Source: Pseudomonas koreensis (GTDB lineage Bacteria; Pseudomonadota; Gammaproteobacteria; Pseudomonadales; Pseudomonadaceae). From it: a stretch of 64,000 bases of DNA. The DNA is taken from contig NZ_JALJWP010000001.1 in the NCBI RefSeq assembly GCF_024169245.1, forward strand, positions 4,651,501 to 4,715,500, read 5' to 3'. The translations under genes were made by a program, and so were the position numbers. Positions 43,114-50,320 of this stretch are shown one piece after another. How positions within the stretch are numbered: the first letter of the stretch is position 1; each line of letters opens with the position of its first letter. Below the pieces are notes generated by a model that saw nothing but the letters and a program-made list of their open reading frames with translations, made no database searches and was not told the origin of the DNA.

Positions 43114-44694
43114 CTAGATCGCGTCACGCGATGGCTTGCCATCCACCAAACGCTGAATCCGCAGCGGGTTGGCGTTTTTCAGCGGTTCGGGCAGCAAGCT
43201 GTCCGGGTAGTTCTGGAAGCACACCGGGCGCAGGAAGCGATCGATCGCCAGCGTGCCCACCGAAGTGCCGCGCGCATCGGACGTCGCCGGGTACGGGCCG
43301 CCATGCACCATCGAATCGCACACTTCGACACCGGTCGGATAACCGTTGAGCAGGATGCGCCCGACTTTCTGTTCCAGCAGCGGCGTCAGCTCGGCGAATT
43401 GCTCGAAATCAGACGGCTCACCAATGATCGTCGCGGTCAATTGACCGTGCAGGCCATGCAGCGCCGCGCTCAGTTGCGCCTGATCGGCCACTTCGACGAT
43501 CACCGTGGTCGGGCCGAACACTTCTTCCTGCAGCACTTCGTCACCGTTGATCAACAGGCTGACATCAGCCTTGAACAACTGCGGCTGCGCCTGATTGCCC
43601 TGCTGCGGATTACCGGCCAGATGCTCAATGCCGCTATGCGCCAGGAGCTTTTCCAGACCTTTGCCATAGCTGCCGAGGGTGCCGGCATTGAGCATGGTTT
43701 GCGCCGGTTGATCACCGATTGCAGCAGCGACCTGTTGGACAAACGCGCTGAACTGCGGCGAGCGGATACCGATCACCAGACCCGGGTTGGTACAGAACTG
43801 ACCACAGCCCTGCACCACCGAAGCGGTGAGGTCACGCGCGACGGTTTCCGAACGCGTGGCAAGCGCTTGCGGCAGGACGATCACCGGGTTGATGCTCGAC
43901 ATTTCGGCAAACACCGGGATCGGTTGCGGACGTGCGGCAGCCATGTCGCACAGGGCGCGACCGCCCTTCAGCGAGCCAGTGAAACCAACCGCCTGAATCG
44001 CCGGATGCTTGACCAGCCATTCGCCGACGCCGCCCCCGTAGATCATGTTGAACACGCCGGCGGGCATGCCGGTTTTTTCCGCCGCGCGAACGATCGCATC
44101 GGCGACCAGTTCAGCGGTGGCCATATGGCCGCTGTGGGCCTTGAACACTACCGGGCAACCGGCGGCCAGCGCTGCTGCGGTATCGCCACCGGCAGTGGAG
44201 AACGCCAGCGGGAAGTTGCTCGCACCAAACACCGCGACCGGGCCGAGGCCGATGCGGTACTGACGCAGATCCGGACGTGGCAGCGGCTGACGATCCGGCA
44301 GTGCCAGATCGATCCGTGCGCCGTAGAAATCACCGCGACGCAGGACTTTGGCGAACAGGCGCATCTGGCCGCTGGTGCGACCGCGCTCGCCCTGAATGCG
44401 CCCGGCTGGCAGCGCGGTTTCGCGGCAGACTACGGCAACGAAATCGTCGCCAAGCGCATCGAGTTCATCGGCGACCGCGTCGAGGAATTGCGCGCGACGT
44501 TCGGCGCTGAGGCTGCGATAGGTCGGGTAAGCCGCAGCGGCGGCTTTGGCGGCGGCGTCGACTTCGTCCGCCGTGGCCTGAATGAAATCGTGCGGCAGGG
44601 CCTCGCCAGTGCTGGCGTCGACCGAGTGCAGTTTGACGCTGCCGGCGGCGCTGCGCTGACCGCCGATGTAGTTGTGACCGAGAATCTGAGTCAT
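43114..44694 (-). CDS. 2,5-dioxovalerate (alpha-ketoglutarate semialdehyde) dehydrogenase
   Basis: This is a 526-residue aldehyde dehydrogenase of the long KGSADH type (MTQILGHNYIGGQRSA at the start). The catalytic cysteine is near residue 301 (GCGQFCTNPG), and NPVIVLPQAL and the P-loop-like FTGSLKGGRAL region fit NAD(P) binding. It oxidises alpha-ketoglutarate semialdehyde to 2-oxoglutarate, the last step of non-phosphorylating pentonate breakdown. It lies nine bases after the AraD1-type gene. The context of aldonate dehydratase and importer fits this substrate better than others. Confidence 0.88.
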   Translation of the reverse strand: MTQILGHNYIGGQRSAAGSVKLHSVDASTGEALPHDFIQATADEVDAAAKAAAAAYPTYRSLSAERRAQFLDAVADELDALGDDFVAVVCRETALPAGRIQGERGRTSGQMRLFAKVLRRGDFYGARIDLALPDRQPLPRPDLRQYRIGLGPVAVFGASNFPLAFSTAGGDTAAALAAGCPVVFKAHSGHMATAELVADAIVRAAEKTGMPAGVFNMIYGGGVGEWLVKHPAIQAVGFTGSLKGGRALCDMAAARPQPIPVFAEMSSINPVIVLPQALATRSETVARDLTASVVQGCGQFCTNPGLVIGIRSPQFSAFVQQVAAAIGDQPAQTMLNAGTLGSYGKGLEKLLAHSGIEHLAGNPQQGNQAQPQLFKADVSLLINGDEVLQEEVFGPTTVIVEVADQAQLSAALHGLHGQLTATIIGEPSDFEQFAELTPLLEQKVGRILLNGYPTGVEVCDSMVHGGPYPATSDARGTSVGTLAIDRFLRPVCFQNYPDSLLPEPLKNANPLRIQRLVDGKPSRDAI

Positions 44695-44703
44695 GGGATC
44701 TCC

Positions 44704-45696
44704 TTAAAGGGTGCCGATGCTGTCCGGTTCAAAAGCTGCTTTGACCGGTGCGATACCGTTGACCAGCGGAGCGCCGAAGTCGGCCTGGCTGATCTCGAAC
44801 GTGTCGCCCGGCTGGGTGCGGATGCCGTCGGCAAACGACAGGGTCGCAGTGCCGAAAAAGTGAATGTGCACGTCGCCCGGACGCAGGAACTGACTGTATT
44901 TGAAGTGGTGGTATTCGAGGTTCGCCAGGCTGTGGCACATATTGGCCTCGCCGCTGAGGAACTCGTTCTGCCAGAGCACTTCGCCGTCACGCAGGATTCG
45001 GCTGGTGCCGGCAAGGTGTTGAGGCAATTCACCGGTACGAAGTTCCGGGCCATAACTGCAACTGCGCAATTTCGAGTGCGCGAGGTAGAGGTAATTCTTG
45101 CGTTCCATGACGTGGTCGGAGAACTCGTTACCGACCGCAAAACCGAGGCGATACGGCTTGCCGTCGTTGCCGATGACGTACAGGCCGGCCATCTCCGGCT
45201 CTTCGCCAGCGTCTTCGGCGAACGGCGGCAGCGGGAACGCCTGCCCCGGACGCACGACAATGCTGCCGTCGCCCTTGTAGAACCACTCCGGTTGCACACC
45301 GGCCTGCCCCGCCGCAGGTTTACCGCCCTCCACGCCCCATTTGAAGATGCGCATGGTGTCGGTCATCGCCGCTTCATCACCGGCCTGCTGGTGCATCTTG
45401 TCGCGGGCCGAAGCGCTGCCCAAGTGGGTCAGCCCGGTTCCGCTGACCAGCATGTGCGCCGGGTCCGGGTGATCCAGTGGCGGCAGGATGCGCAGGTCTT
45501 TGAGCAACTGCGCGTAGTCGTGACTGGCGCCGAGGCCGAGGGTCTGCACTTGCTGCTCAAGGGAGCCGCCGGCCTCGATCGCGGCCAGGGCCAGATCACG
45601 GACACTGCGGGCGTCCTCGACTTCGCGGAGCTGACCGTTGTCGACCACGCCGACCCGGCGCTCGCCGTTGGGTAATTCGAATTGAACCAGATGCAT
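44704..45696 (-). CDS. FAH-family AraD1-type protein, probable 2-keto-3-deoxypentonate dehydratase
   Basis: This is a 330-residue protein of the fumarylacetoacetate-hydrolase fold. AraD1 hallmarks are SGTGLTHLGSASARDKMH, GQAFPLPPFAEDAGEEPEMA and FAVGNEFSDHVMERKNYLYL, with Glu/Asp residues suited to metal binding. In this locus it would convert 2-keto-3-deoxypentonate to alpha-ketoglutarate semialdehyde, the step before the dehydrogenase that follows. The call of dehydratase rather than hydrolase rests on the gene order. It is first in a two-gene unit; a repeat pair separates it from the MFS gene. Confidence 0.8.
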   Translation of the reverse strand: MHLVQFELPNGERRVGVVDNGQLREVEDARSVRDLALAAIEAGGSLEQQVQTLGLGASHDYAQLLKDLRILPPLDHPDPAHMLVSGTGLTHLGSASARDKMHQQAGDEAAMTDTMRIFKWGVEGGKPAAGQAGVQPEWFYKGDGSIVVRPGQAFPLPPFAEDAGEEPEMAGLYVIGNDGKPYRLGFAVGNEFSDHVMERKNYLYLAHSKLRSCSYGPELRTGELPQHLAGTSRILRDGEVLWQNEFLSGEANMCHSLANLEYHHFKYSQFLRPGDVHIHFFGTATLSFADGIRTQPGDTFEISQADFGAPLVNGIAPVKAAFEPDSIGTL

Positions 45697-45731
45697 GTTC
45701 TTCTCCTTTTCTCAAAAACACTGCCGATCCC

Positions 45732-45823
45732 TTGTAGGAGTGAGCCTGCTCGCGATAGCGGTGTGTCAGTTGGCAAATTTTTTCGCTGATACAACGCCAT
45801 CGCGAGCAGGCTCACTCCTACAG
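45732..45823. repeat. Inverted pair of GTAGGAGTGAGCCTGCTCGC repeats
   Basis: Facing copies with about 35 bases between, set between the importer gene and the AraD1-type gene of the same strand. It may lower read-through between them. Confidence 0.75.
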
Positions 45824-45840
45824 GGGAAGGTGCCAGCCAG

Positions 45841-47163
45841 TCAGGTTCGGGTCGCGCCACGGGCGCTTGCTGCGAATTGCTCGACGGGCAGCACATGCTT
45901 GCGTTCCAGCACGCGATAAACGATGCCGGTCAGAATCAGCCCGAACACCATCACGCCCGAGAGGAAGTACAACCCCGAAGCCAGATTGCCGGTGTATTCC
46001 TTCAACGCGCCGATCACGAACGGCCCGATGTAACCACCGAGGTTGCCGACCGAGTTGATCAAGGCAATCCCCGCCGCTGCGCTGGCACCGGCGAAGAAGC
46101 GCCCGGGCAGAGTCCAGAAAACGGCTGTGCACGAGAACAGCGCAAACGCCACGAGACACAGCGCCGCCAGTTGCGCCACCGGCATCGACAGCCAGGCACT
46201 GAGGAACAGGCCCAGCGCACCGAGTACATAGAGCACCGCCAGGTGGCCGTAGCGATCATTCAAGCGGTCGGAGCTGCGCGGAATGATCAGCAGGCCAATG
46301 ATCCCGAAAATGTACGGCACCGAAGAAACGAAACCGGTGACCAGGTCGCTGCCGCCGAACTGTTTGATCAGCGTCGGCAGCCACAGGCCGAGGCCATAAA
46401 TGCTCAGGGTCACTGGCAGATAGAACAGCGCCAGCAGCAACACGCGTTTGTCTTTCAGCGCGTGCAGCGGATTGCCGTGACGGGTCTGGCCGTACTCCTG
46501 CAGATCCTTTTTCAGTTCGCCGGTCAGCCAGTCTTTTTCCGCCTGATCCATCCATTTCACTTGCTGCGGACCGTCCGGCAGCCAGCGCAGCACCGGCCAG
46601 GTCAGCAGGATGGCCGGGGTGCCGATGACGATGAACAGCCACTGCCAGCCGTGCAGACCGAGGATGCCATCCATGCCCAGCAAGCCACCGGACACGGGAC
46701 CGGTGATCATCATCGCGATCGGTTGCGACAGGATGAACAGGCCGAGGATCTTGCCGCGATGGCGCACCGGGAACCATTGGGTGATGTAGTACAGCACACC
46801 GGGGAAGAAGCCCGCTTCGGCCGCGCCGAGCAGAAAGCGCATCACGTAGAAGCTGTGCGGTCCTTGCACAAAGGCCATGCCGATGGTGATCGCGCCCCAG
46901 GTAATCATGATCCGCGCGAACCAGCGCCGTGCGCCGAAGCGTTCGAGCATCAGGTTGCTGGGGATTTCGAGAAGAAAGTAGCCGATGAAAAACAGCCCGG
47001 CACCGAGGCCATAGGCGGCGTCGCCGATGCCGATGTCGGCGCCCATGTGCAGCTTGGCGAAGCCGACGGCGGAGCGATCCACATAGGCGATCAGGTACAG
47101 CAGGATCAGGAAGGGAATCAGTTTCAGTGTGATGCGCCGGACAAGCCGCAATTCCTGGCTCAT
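45841..47163 (-). CDS. MFS transporter, aldonate/sugar-acid type
   Basis: This is a 440-residue, 12-helix transporter of the anion:cation symporter type. It has the usual signals: YVDRSAVGFAKLHMGADIGI in the first part, LLEIPSNLMLERFGARRW after helix 2, and RFLLGAAEAGFFPG in helix 4. Relatives carry galactonate, glucarate or tartrate. In this locus it likely imports a pentonate such as L-arabonate or D-xylonate. GGAG precedes the ATG by nine bases. It is divergent from the dehydratase gene, and the shared promoter holds a FadR-type operator. Confidence 0.88.
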   Translation of the reverse strand: MSQELRLVRRITLKLIPFLILLYLIAYVDRSAVGFAKLHMGADIGIGDAAYGLGAGLFFIGYFLLEIPSNLMLERFGARRWFARIMITWGAITIGMAFVQGPHSFYVMRFLLGAAEAGFFPGVLYYITQWFPVRHRGKILGLFILSQPIAMMITGPVSGGLLGMDGILGLHGWQWLFIVIGTPAILLTWPVLRWLPDGPQQVKWMDQAEKDWLTGELKKDLQEYGQTRHGNPLHALKDKRVLLLALFYLPVTLSIYGLGLWLPTLIKQFGGSDLVTGFVSSVPYIFGIIGLLIIPRSSDRLNDRYGHLAVLYVLGALGLFLSAWLSMPVAQLAALCLVAFALFSCTAVFWTLPGRFFAGASAAAGIALINSVGNLGGYIGPFVIGALKEYTGNLASGLYFLSGVMVFGLILTGIVYRVLERKHVLPVEQFAASARGATRT

Positions 47164-47255
47164 GAGATCGGTCTCCGATTGTTGTTTTTATAGAACCTCG
47201 GGGGACGCCTCTCGCCAAAACAACCAGGGCCATCCCTCCGTCGAAAACGACTATA

Positions 47256-47266
47256 TAGTAATACTA
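47256..47266. promoter_or_regulatory. Operator-like palindrome for the FadR-type regulator
   Basis: TAGTAATACTA is a palindrome and fits the FadR-subfamily pattern TNGTNNNACNA exactly. It lies in the 192-base divergent promoter between the importer and the dehydratase genes, about 90 bases from each start. The regulator gene of this family is 2 kb downstream. Confidence 0.6.
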
Positions 47267-47355
47267 ATTACCCAACAACACTTCCAAAGCGCGGATTTTG
47301 CGCTTAGATTAAGCGTCAGCTCGCAAACAATAGTCTTACAATAAGAGAATCGATC

Positions 47356-49092
47356 ATGTCTGATAAGAAACCCACCCTGCGCTCCGCCCAATGGTTTGGC
47401 ACGGCCGACAAGAACGGCTTCATGTACCGCAGCTGGATGAAGAATCAGGGCATCGCCGACCATCAGTTCCATGGCAAGCCGATCATCGGCATCTGCAACA
47501 CCTGGTCGGAACTGACTCCGTGCAACGCGCACTTCCGCCAGATCGCGGAGCACGTCAAACGCGGGGTGATCGAGGCCGGTGGTTTTCCGGTGGAATTCCC
47601 GGTGTTCTCCAACGGCGAATCGAACCTGCGCCCCACCGCCATGCTTACCCGCAACCTGGCGAGCATGGACGTTGAAGAAGCGATTCGCGGCAACCCGATC
47701 GACGGCGTCGTGCTGCTCACCGGTTGCGACAAAACCACCCCGGCGCTGTTGATGGGCGCGGCCAGTTGCGACGTGCCGGCCATCGTCGTCACCGGCGGGC
47801 CGATGCTTAACGGCAAGCACAAGGGCAAGGACATCGGTTCCGGCACTGTCGTGTGGCAGCTCAGCGAACAGGTCAAGGCCGGCACCATCACCATCGATGA
47901 CTTCCTCGCGGCCGAGGGCGGCATGTCGCGTTCGGCGGGCACCTGCAACACCATGGGCACCGCGTCGACCATGGCCTGCATGGCTGAAGCACTGGGCACT
48001 TCGCTGCCGCACAACGCCGCGATCCCCGCAGTAGATGCACGGCGTTACGTGCTGGCGCACATGTCCGGCATGCGTGCGGTAGAGATGGTTCGCGAAGATT
48101 TGAAACTGTCGAAGATCCTCACCAAGGAAGCCTTCGAGAACGCCATTCGCGTCAACGCCGCCATCGGTGGTTCGACCAACGCCGTGATTCACTTGAAAGC
48201 CATCGCCGGGCGCATCGGCGTCGAGCTGGATCTGGATGACTGGACCCGCATCGGTCGCGGCATGCCAACCATCGTCGACCTGCAACCGTCCGGGCGTTTC
48301 CTGATGGAAGAGTTCTACTACGCCGGTGGCTTGCCAGCGGTGCTGCGTCGCCTCGGCGAAGCCAATCTGATCCCCAATCCGAATGCCTTGACGGTCAACG
48401 GCAAATCCATCGGCGAGAACACCAAGGACGCGCCGATCTATGGCGAAGACCAAGTGATCCGCACCCTCGACAATCCGATTCGCGCTGACGGTGGCATCTG
48501 TGTGTTGCGCGGCAATCTGGCACCGTTGGGTGCGGTGCTCAAGCCGTCCGCCGCTAGCGCTGAACTGATGCAGCATCGCGGCCGCGCCGTGGTGTTCGAG
48601 AACTTCGACATGTACAAGGCGCGGATCAACGATCCGGAGCTGGACGTCGATAAGGATTCGATTCTGGTGATGAAGAACTGCGGGCCGAAGGGTTATCCGG
48701 GCATGGCCGAAGTCGGCAACATGGGCTTGCCGGCCAAACTGTTGGCGCAAGGCGTGACCGACATGGTGCGGATTTCTGATGCACGCATGAGCGGCACGGC
48801 GTATGGCACGGTGGTTCTGCACGTCGCCCCGGAAGCCGCAGCTGGCGGGCCTTTGGCGGCGGTGCAGGAAGGCGACTGGATCGAGCTCGATTGCGCCAGC
48901 GGCCGTCTGCATCTGGACATTCCCGACGCTGAACTGGCGGCGCGCATGGCGGATCTGCAAGCGCCTCAACAATTGCTGGTGGGTGGTTATCGTCAGCTGT
49001 ACATCGACCACGTGCTGCAGGCGGATCAGGGTTGCGACTTTGACTTCCTCGTCGGCTGCCGCGGCGCTGAAGTCCCGCGCCACTCTCACTAA
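47356..49092 (+). CDS. Aldonate dehydratase of the IlvD/EDD family (L-arabonate/D-xylonate type)
   Basis: This is a 578-residue Fe-S dehydratase. The cluster-ligand cysteines are visible at 47 (GICNTWSE), 124 (GCDKTTPALLMGAASCDVP) and 197 (GTCNTMGTAST). The opening SAQWFGTADKNGFMYRSWMK is typical of L-arabonate dehydratases, though family members also take D-xylonate or D-fuconate, so the exact sugar acid is not fixed. It removes water to make 2-keto-3-deoxypentonate, the substrate for the AraD1-type enzyme. The gene is alone on the plus strand apart from the regulator that follows. Confidence 0.88.
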   Translation: MSDKKPTLRSAQWFGTADKNGFMYRSWMKNQGIADHQFHGKPIIGICNTWSELTPCNAHFRQIAEHVKRGVIEAGGFPVEFPVFSNGESNLRPTAMLTRNLASMDVEEAIRGNPIDGVVLLTGCDKTTPALLMGAASCDVPAIVVTGGPMLNGKHKGKDIGSGTVVWQLSEQVKAGTITIDDFLAAEGGMSRSAGTCNTMGTASTMACMAEALGTSLPHNAAIPAVDARRYVLAHMSGMRAVEMVREDLKLSKILTKEAFENAIRVNAAIGGSTNAVIHLKAIAGRIGVELDLDDWTRIGRGMPTIVDLQPSGRFLMEEFYYAGGLPAVLRRLGEANLIPNPNALTVNGKSIGENTKDAPIYGEDQVIRTLDNPIRADGGICVLRGNLAPLGAVLKPSAASAELMQHRGRAVVFENFDMYKARINDPELDVDKDSILVMKNCGPKGYPGMAEVGNMGLPAKLLAQGVTDMVRISDARMSGTAYGTVVLHVAPEAAAGGPLAAVQEGDWIELDCASGRLHLDIPDAELAARMADLQAPQQLLVGGYRQLYIDHVLQADQGCDFDFLVGCRGAEVPRHSH

Positions 49093-49106
49093 CAGCGCAA
49101 TTCCCC

Positions 49107-49196
49107 TGTGGGAGCGAGCCTGCTCGCGAAGAGGGAGTGTCAGTCGACATCTATTTGACTGATATACCGCCTTCGCGAGCAGGCTCGCTCCCACAT
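49107..49196. repeat. Inverted pair of GGGAGCGAGCCTGCTCGCGAA repeats
   Basis: Facing copies of the GC-richer subtype, between the dehydratase and the regulator gene, which may thus be transcribed apart. Confidence 0.75.
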
Positions 49197-49278
49197 TTGG
49201 TTTTGTGTCTGCCTCAAGATTGTCCGGTGCCTGCTATGATGCGCGGCATCTCCATCGCTCAGGATCGCGCCACTCCCC

Positions 49279-49998
49279 ATGGATTACCGCAAACCTTCCG
49301 ACCGTAAAAGCATGCACTCGCGCATCGTCCAGGAACTGGGCATGCAGATCGTCTCCGGACGCTTTTTGCCCGACGACAAACTGCCCGCCGAAGCCCTGCT
49401 TTGCGAGGAGTATGCGGTCAGTCGGCCGGTGTTGCGCGAAGCCACGCGGGTGCTGGTGGCCAAGGGGCTGGTGTATTCCAAGCCTCGCGTCGGCACGGTG
49501 GTGAAGGCCCGCCGCGAATGGCACATGCTCGATCCGGACGTGCTGCACTGGCTGATGCAGAGCAGCCCGCAGAATGAATTCTTCAACGTGCTGACCAGCG
49601 TGCGCAGCATCATCGAACCGGCCGCCGCCGCCCTCGCCGCCCAGCATGCGACGGATGCCGACATCGCCGCGATCAACGAAGCCTACCAACGCATGGAAGC
49701 CGCACCGACCCCGGAAGCGCTGTTGCAGCCGGACCTGGATTTCCATAGCCGGATTGCCGATGCGACGCACAATGACCTGTTGGCGAACCTGTGCAACATG
49801 TTGGCGGTGGCGATTGCCGAGGCGTTGAAGCATTCGAATCAGCGGCCGAATCTGCATGAATTGGCGTTGCCGAGGCACAAGGCGATTCTGACTGCCATCG
49901 AGAATCGTGATGCCTTGGGTGCCCGGCATGCGACGCTGGTGCAGCTGGATGATGCACGCAGTGCATTGAGTGTGGTGCTGGGTGCTGAACTGTCTTAA
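49279..49998 (+). CDS. FadR-subfamily GntR regulator (FCD domain), likely of the pentonate genes
   Basis: This is a 239-residue regulator with an N-terminal winged helix (about residues 10-75; FLPDDKLPAEALLCEEYAVS, then RPVLREATRVLVAKGLV) and a C-terminal all-helical FCD ligand domain (about 90-225; FHSRIADATHNDLLANLCN has the metal-binding Asp/His pattern). It probably represses the importer and dehydratase genes until an aldonate or keto-acid appears, acting at the palindrome near 47261. The ATG at 49279 gives the normal family start. Confidence 0.88.
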   Translation: MDYRKPSDRKSMHSRIVQELGMQIVSGRFLPDDKLPAEALLCEEYAVSRPVLREATRVLVAKGLVYSKPRVGTVVKARREWHMLDPDVLHWLMQSSPQNEFFNVLTSVRSIIEPAAAALAAQHATDADIAAINEAYQRMEAAPTPEALLQPDLDFHSRIADATHNDLLANLCNMLAVAIAEALKHSNQRPNLHELALPRHKAILTAIENRDALGARHATLVQLDDARSALSVVLGAELS

Positions 49999-50013
49999 CG
50001 CTTGAGACCGCTT

Positions 50014-50237
50014 GCCCTCACCCTAGCCCTCTCCCAGAGGTAGAGGGGACCGATTGGGGGATATTCGAGATCTACACCGACTTGAACGATTTGCTTTGAA
50101 TCCATAATCGACTCGGTATCTCCCAGGTCGAACGCTTTGCTTTGAATCCATAATCGACTTGGTTTCTCCCAGGTCGGTGTATGGTGAAAGACACCACGGT
50201 CAGTCCCCTCTCCCTCCGGGAGAGGGCTAGGGTGAGG
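50014..50237. repeat. MITE-like element with long terminal inverted repeats and a 46-base tandem repeat
   Basis: The ends, CCCTCACCCTAGCCCTCTCC and its complement, pair over about 22 bases. Inside lie two tandem copies of a 46-base unit (starting at 50087 and 50133) that share TTTGAATCCATAATCGACT and TCTCCCAGGTC with few differences. No gene is inside. It fills the gap between the regulator gene and the RND gene's terminator. Confidence 0.65.
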
Positions 50238-50269
50238 GGCTCTTGATCTTGACCTTGATCTTTGTCCAC

Positions 50270-50303
50270 AAAAAAGCCGCAACCCTCAAGGTTGCGGCTT
50301 TGT
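50270..50303. terminator. Intrinsic terminator of the RND exporter operon
   Basis: AAAAAAGCCGCAACC pairs with GGTTGCGGCTTTGT around a 5-base loop. Read on the minus strand it is followed by a T-run, 18 bases after the RND gene's stop. Confidence 0.85.
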
Positions 50304-50320
50304 CATTTCAGCCTTTCAGA

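Noticed and set aside
43039..45675. An 878-codon plus-strand frame across the aldehyde dehydrogenase and AraD1 genes
   Set aside because: It runs over two real minus-strand genes and a repeat pair, and its composition is of the shadow type.
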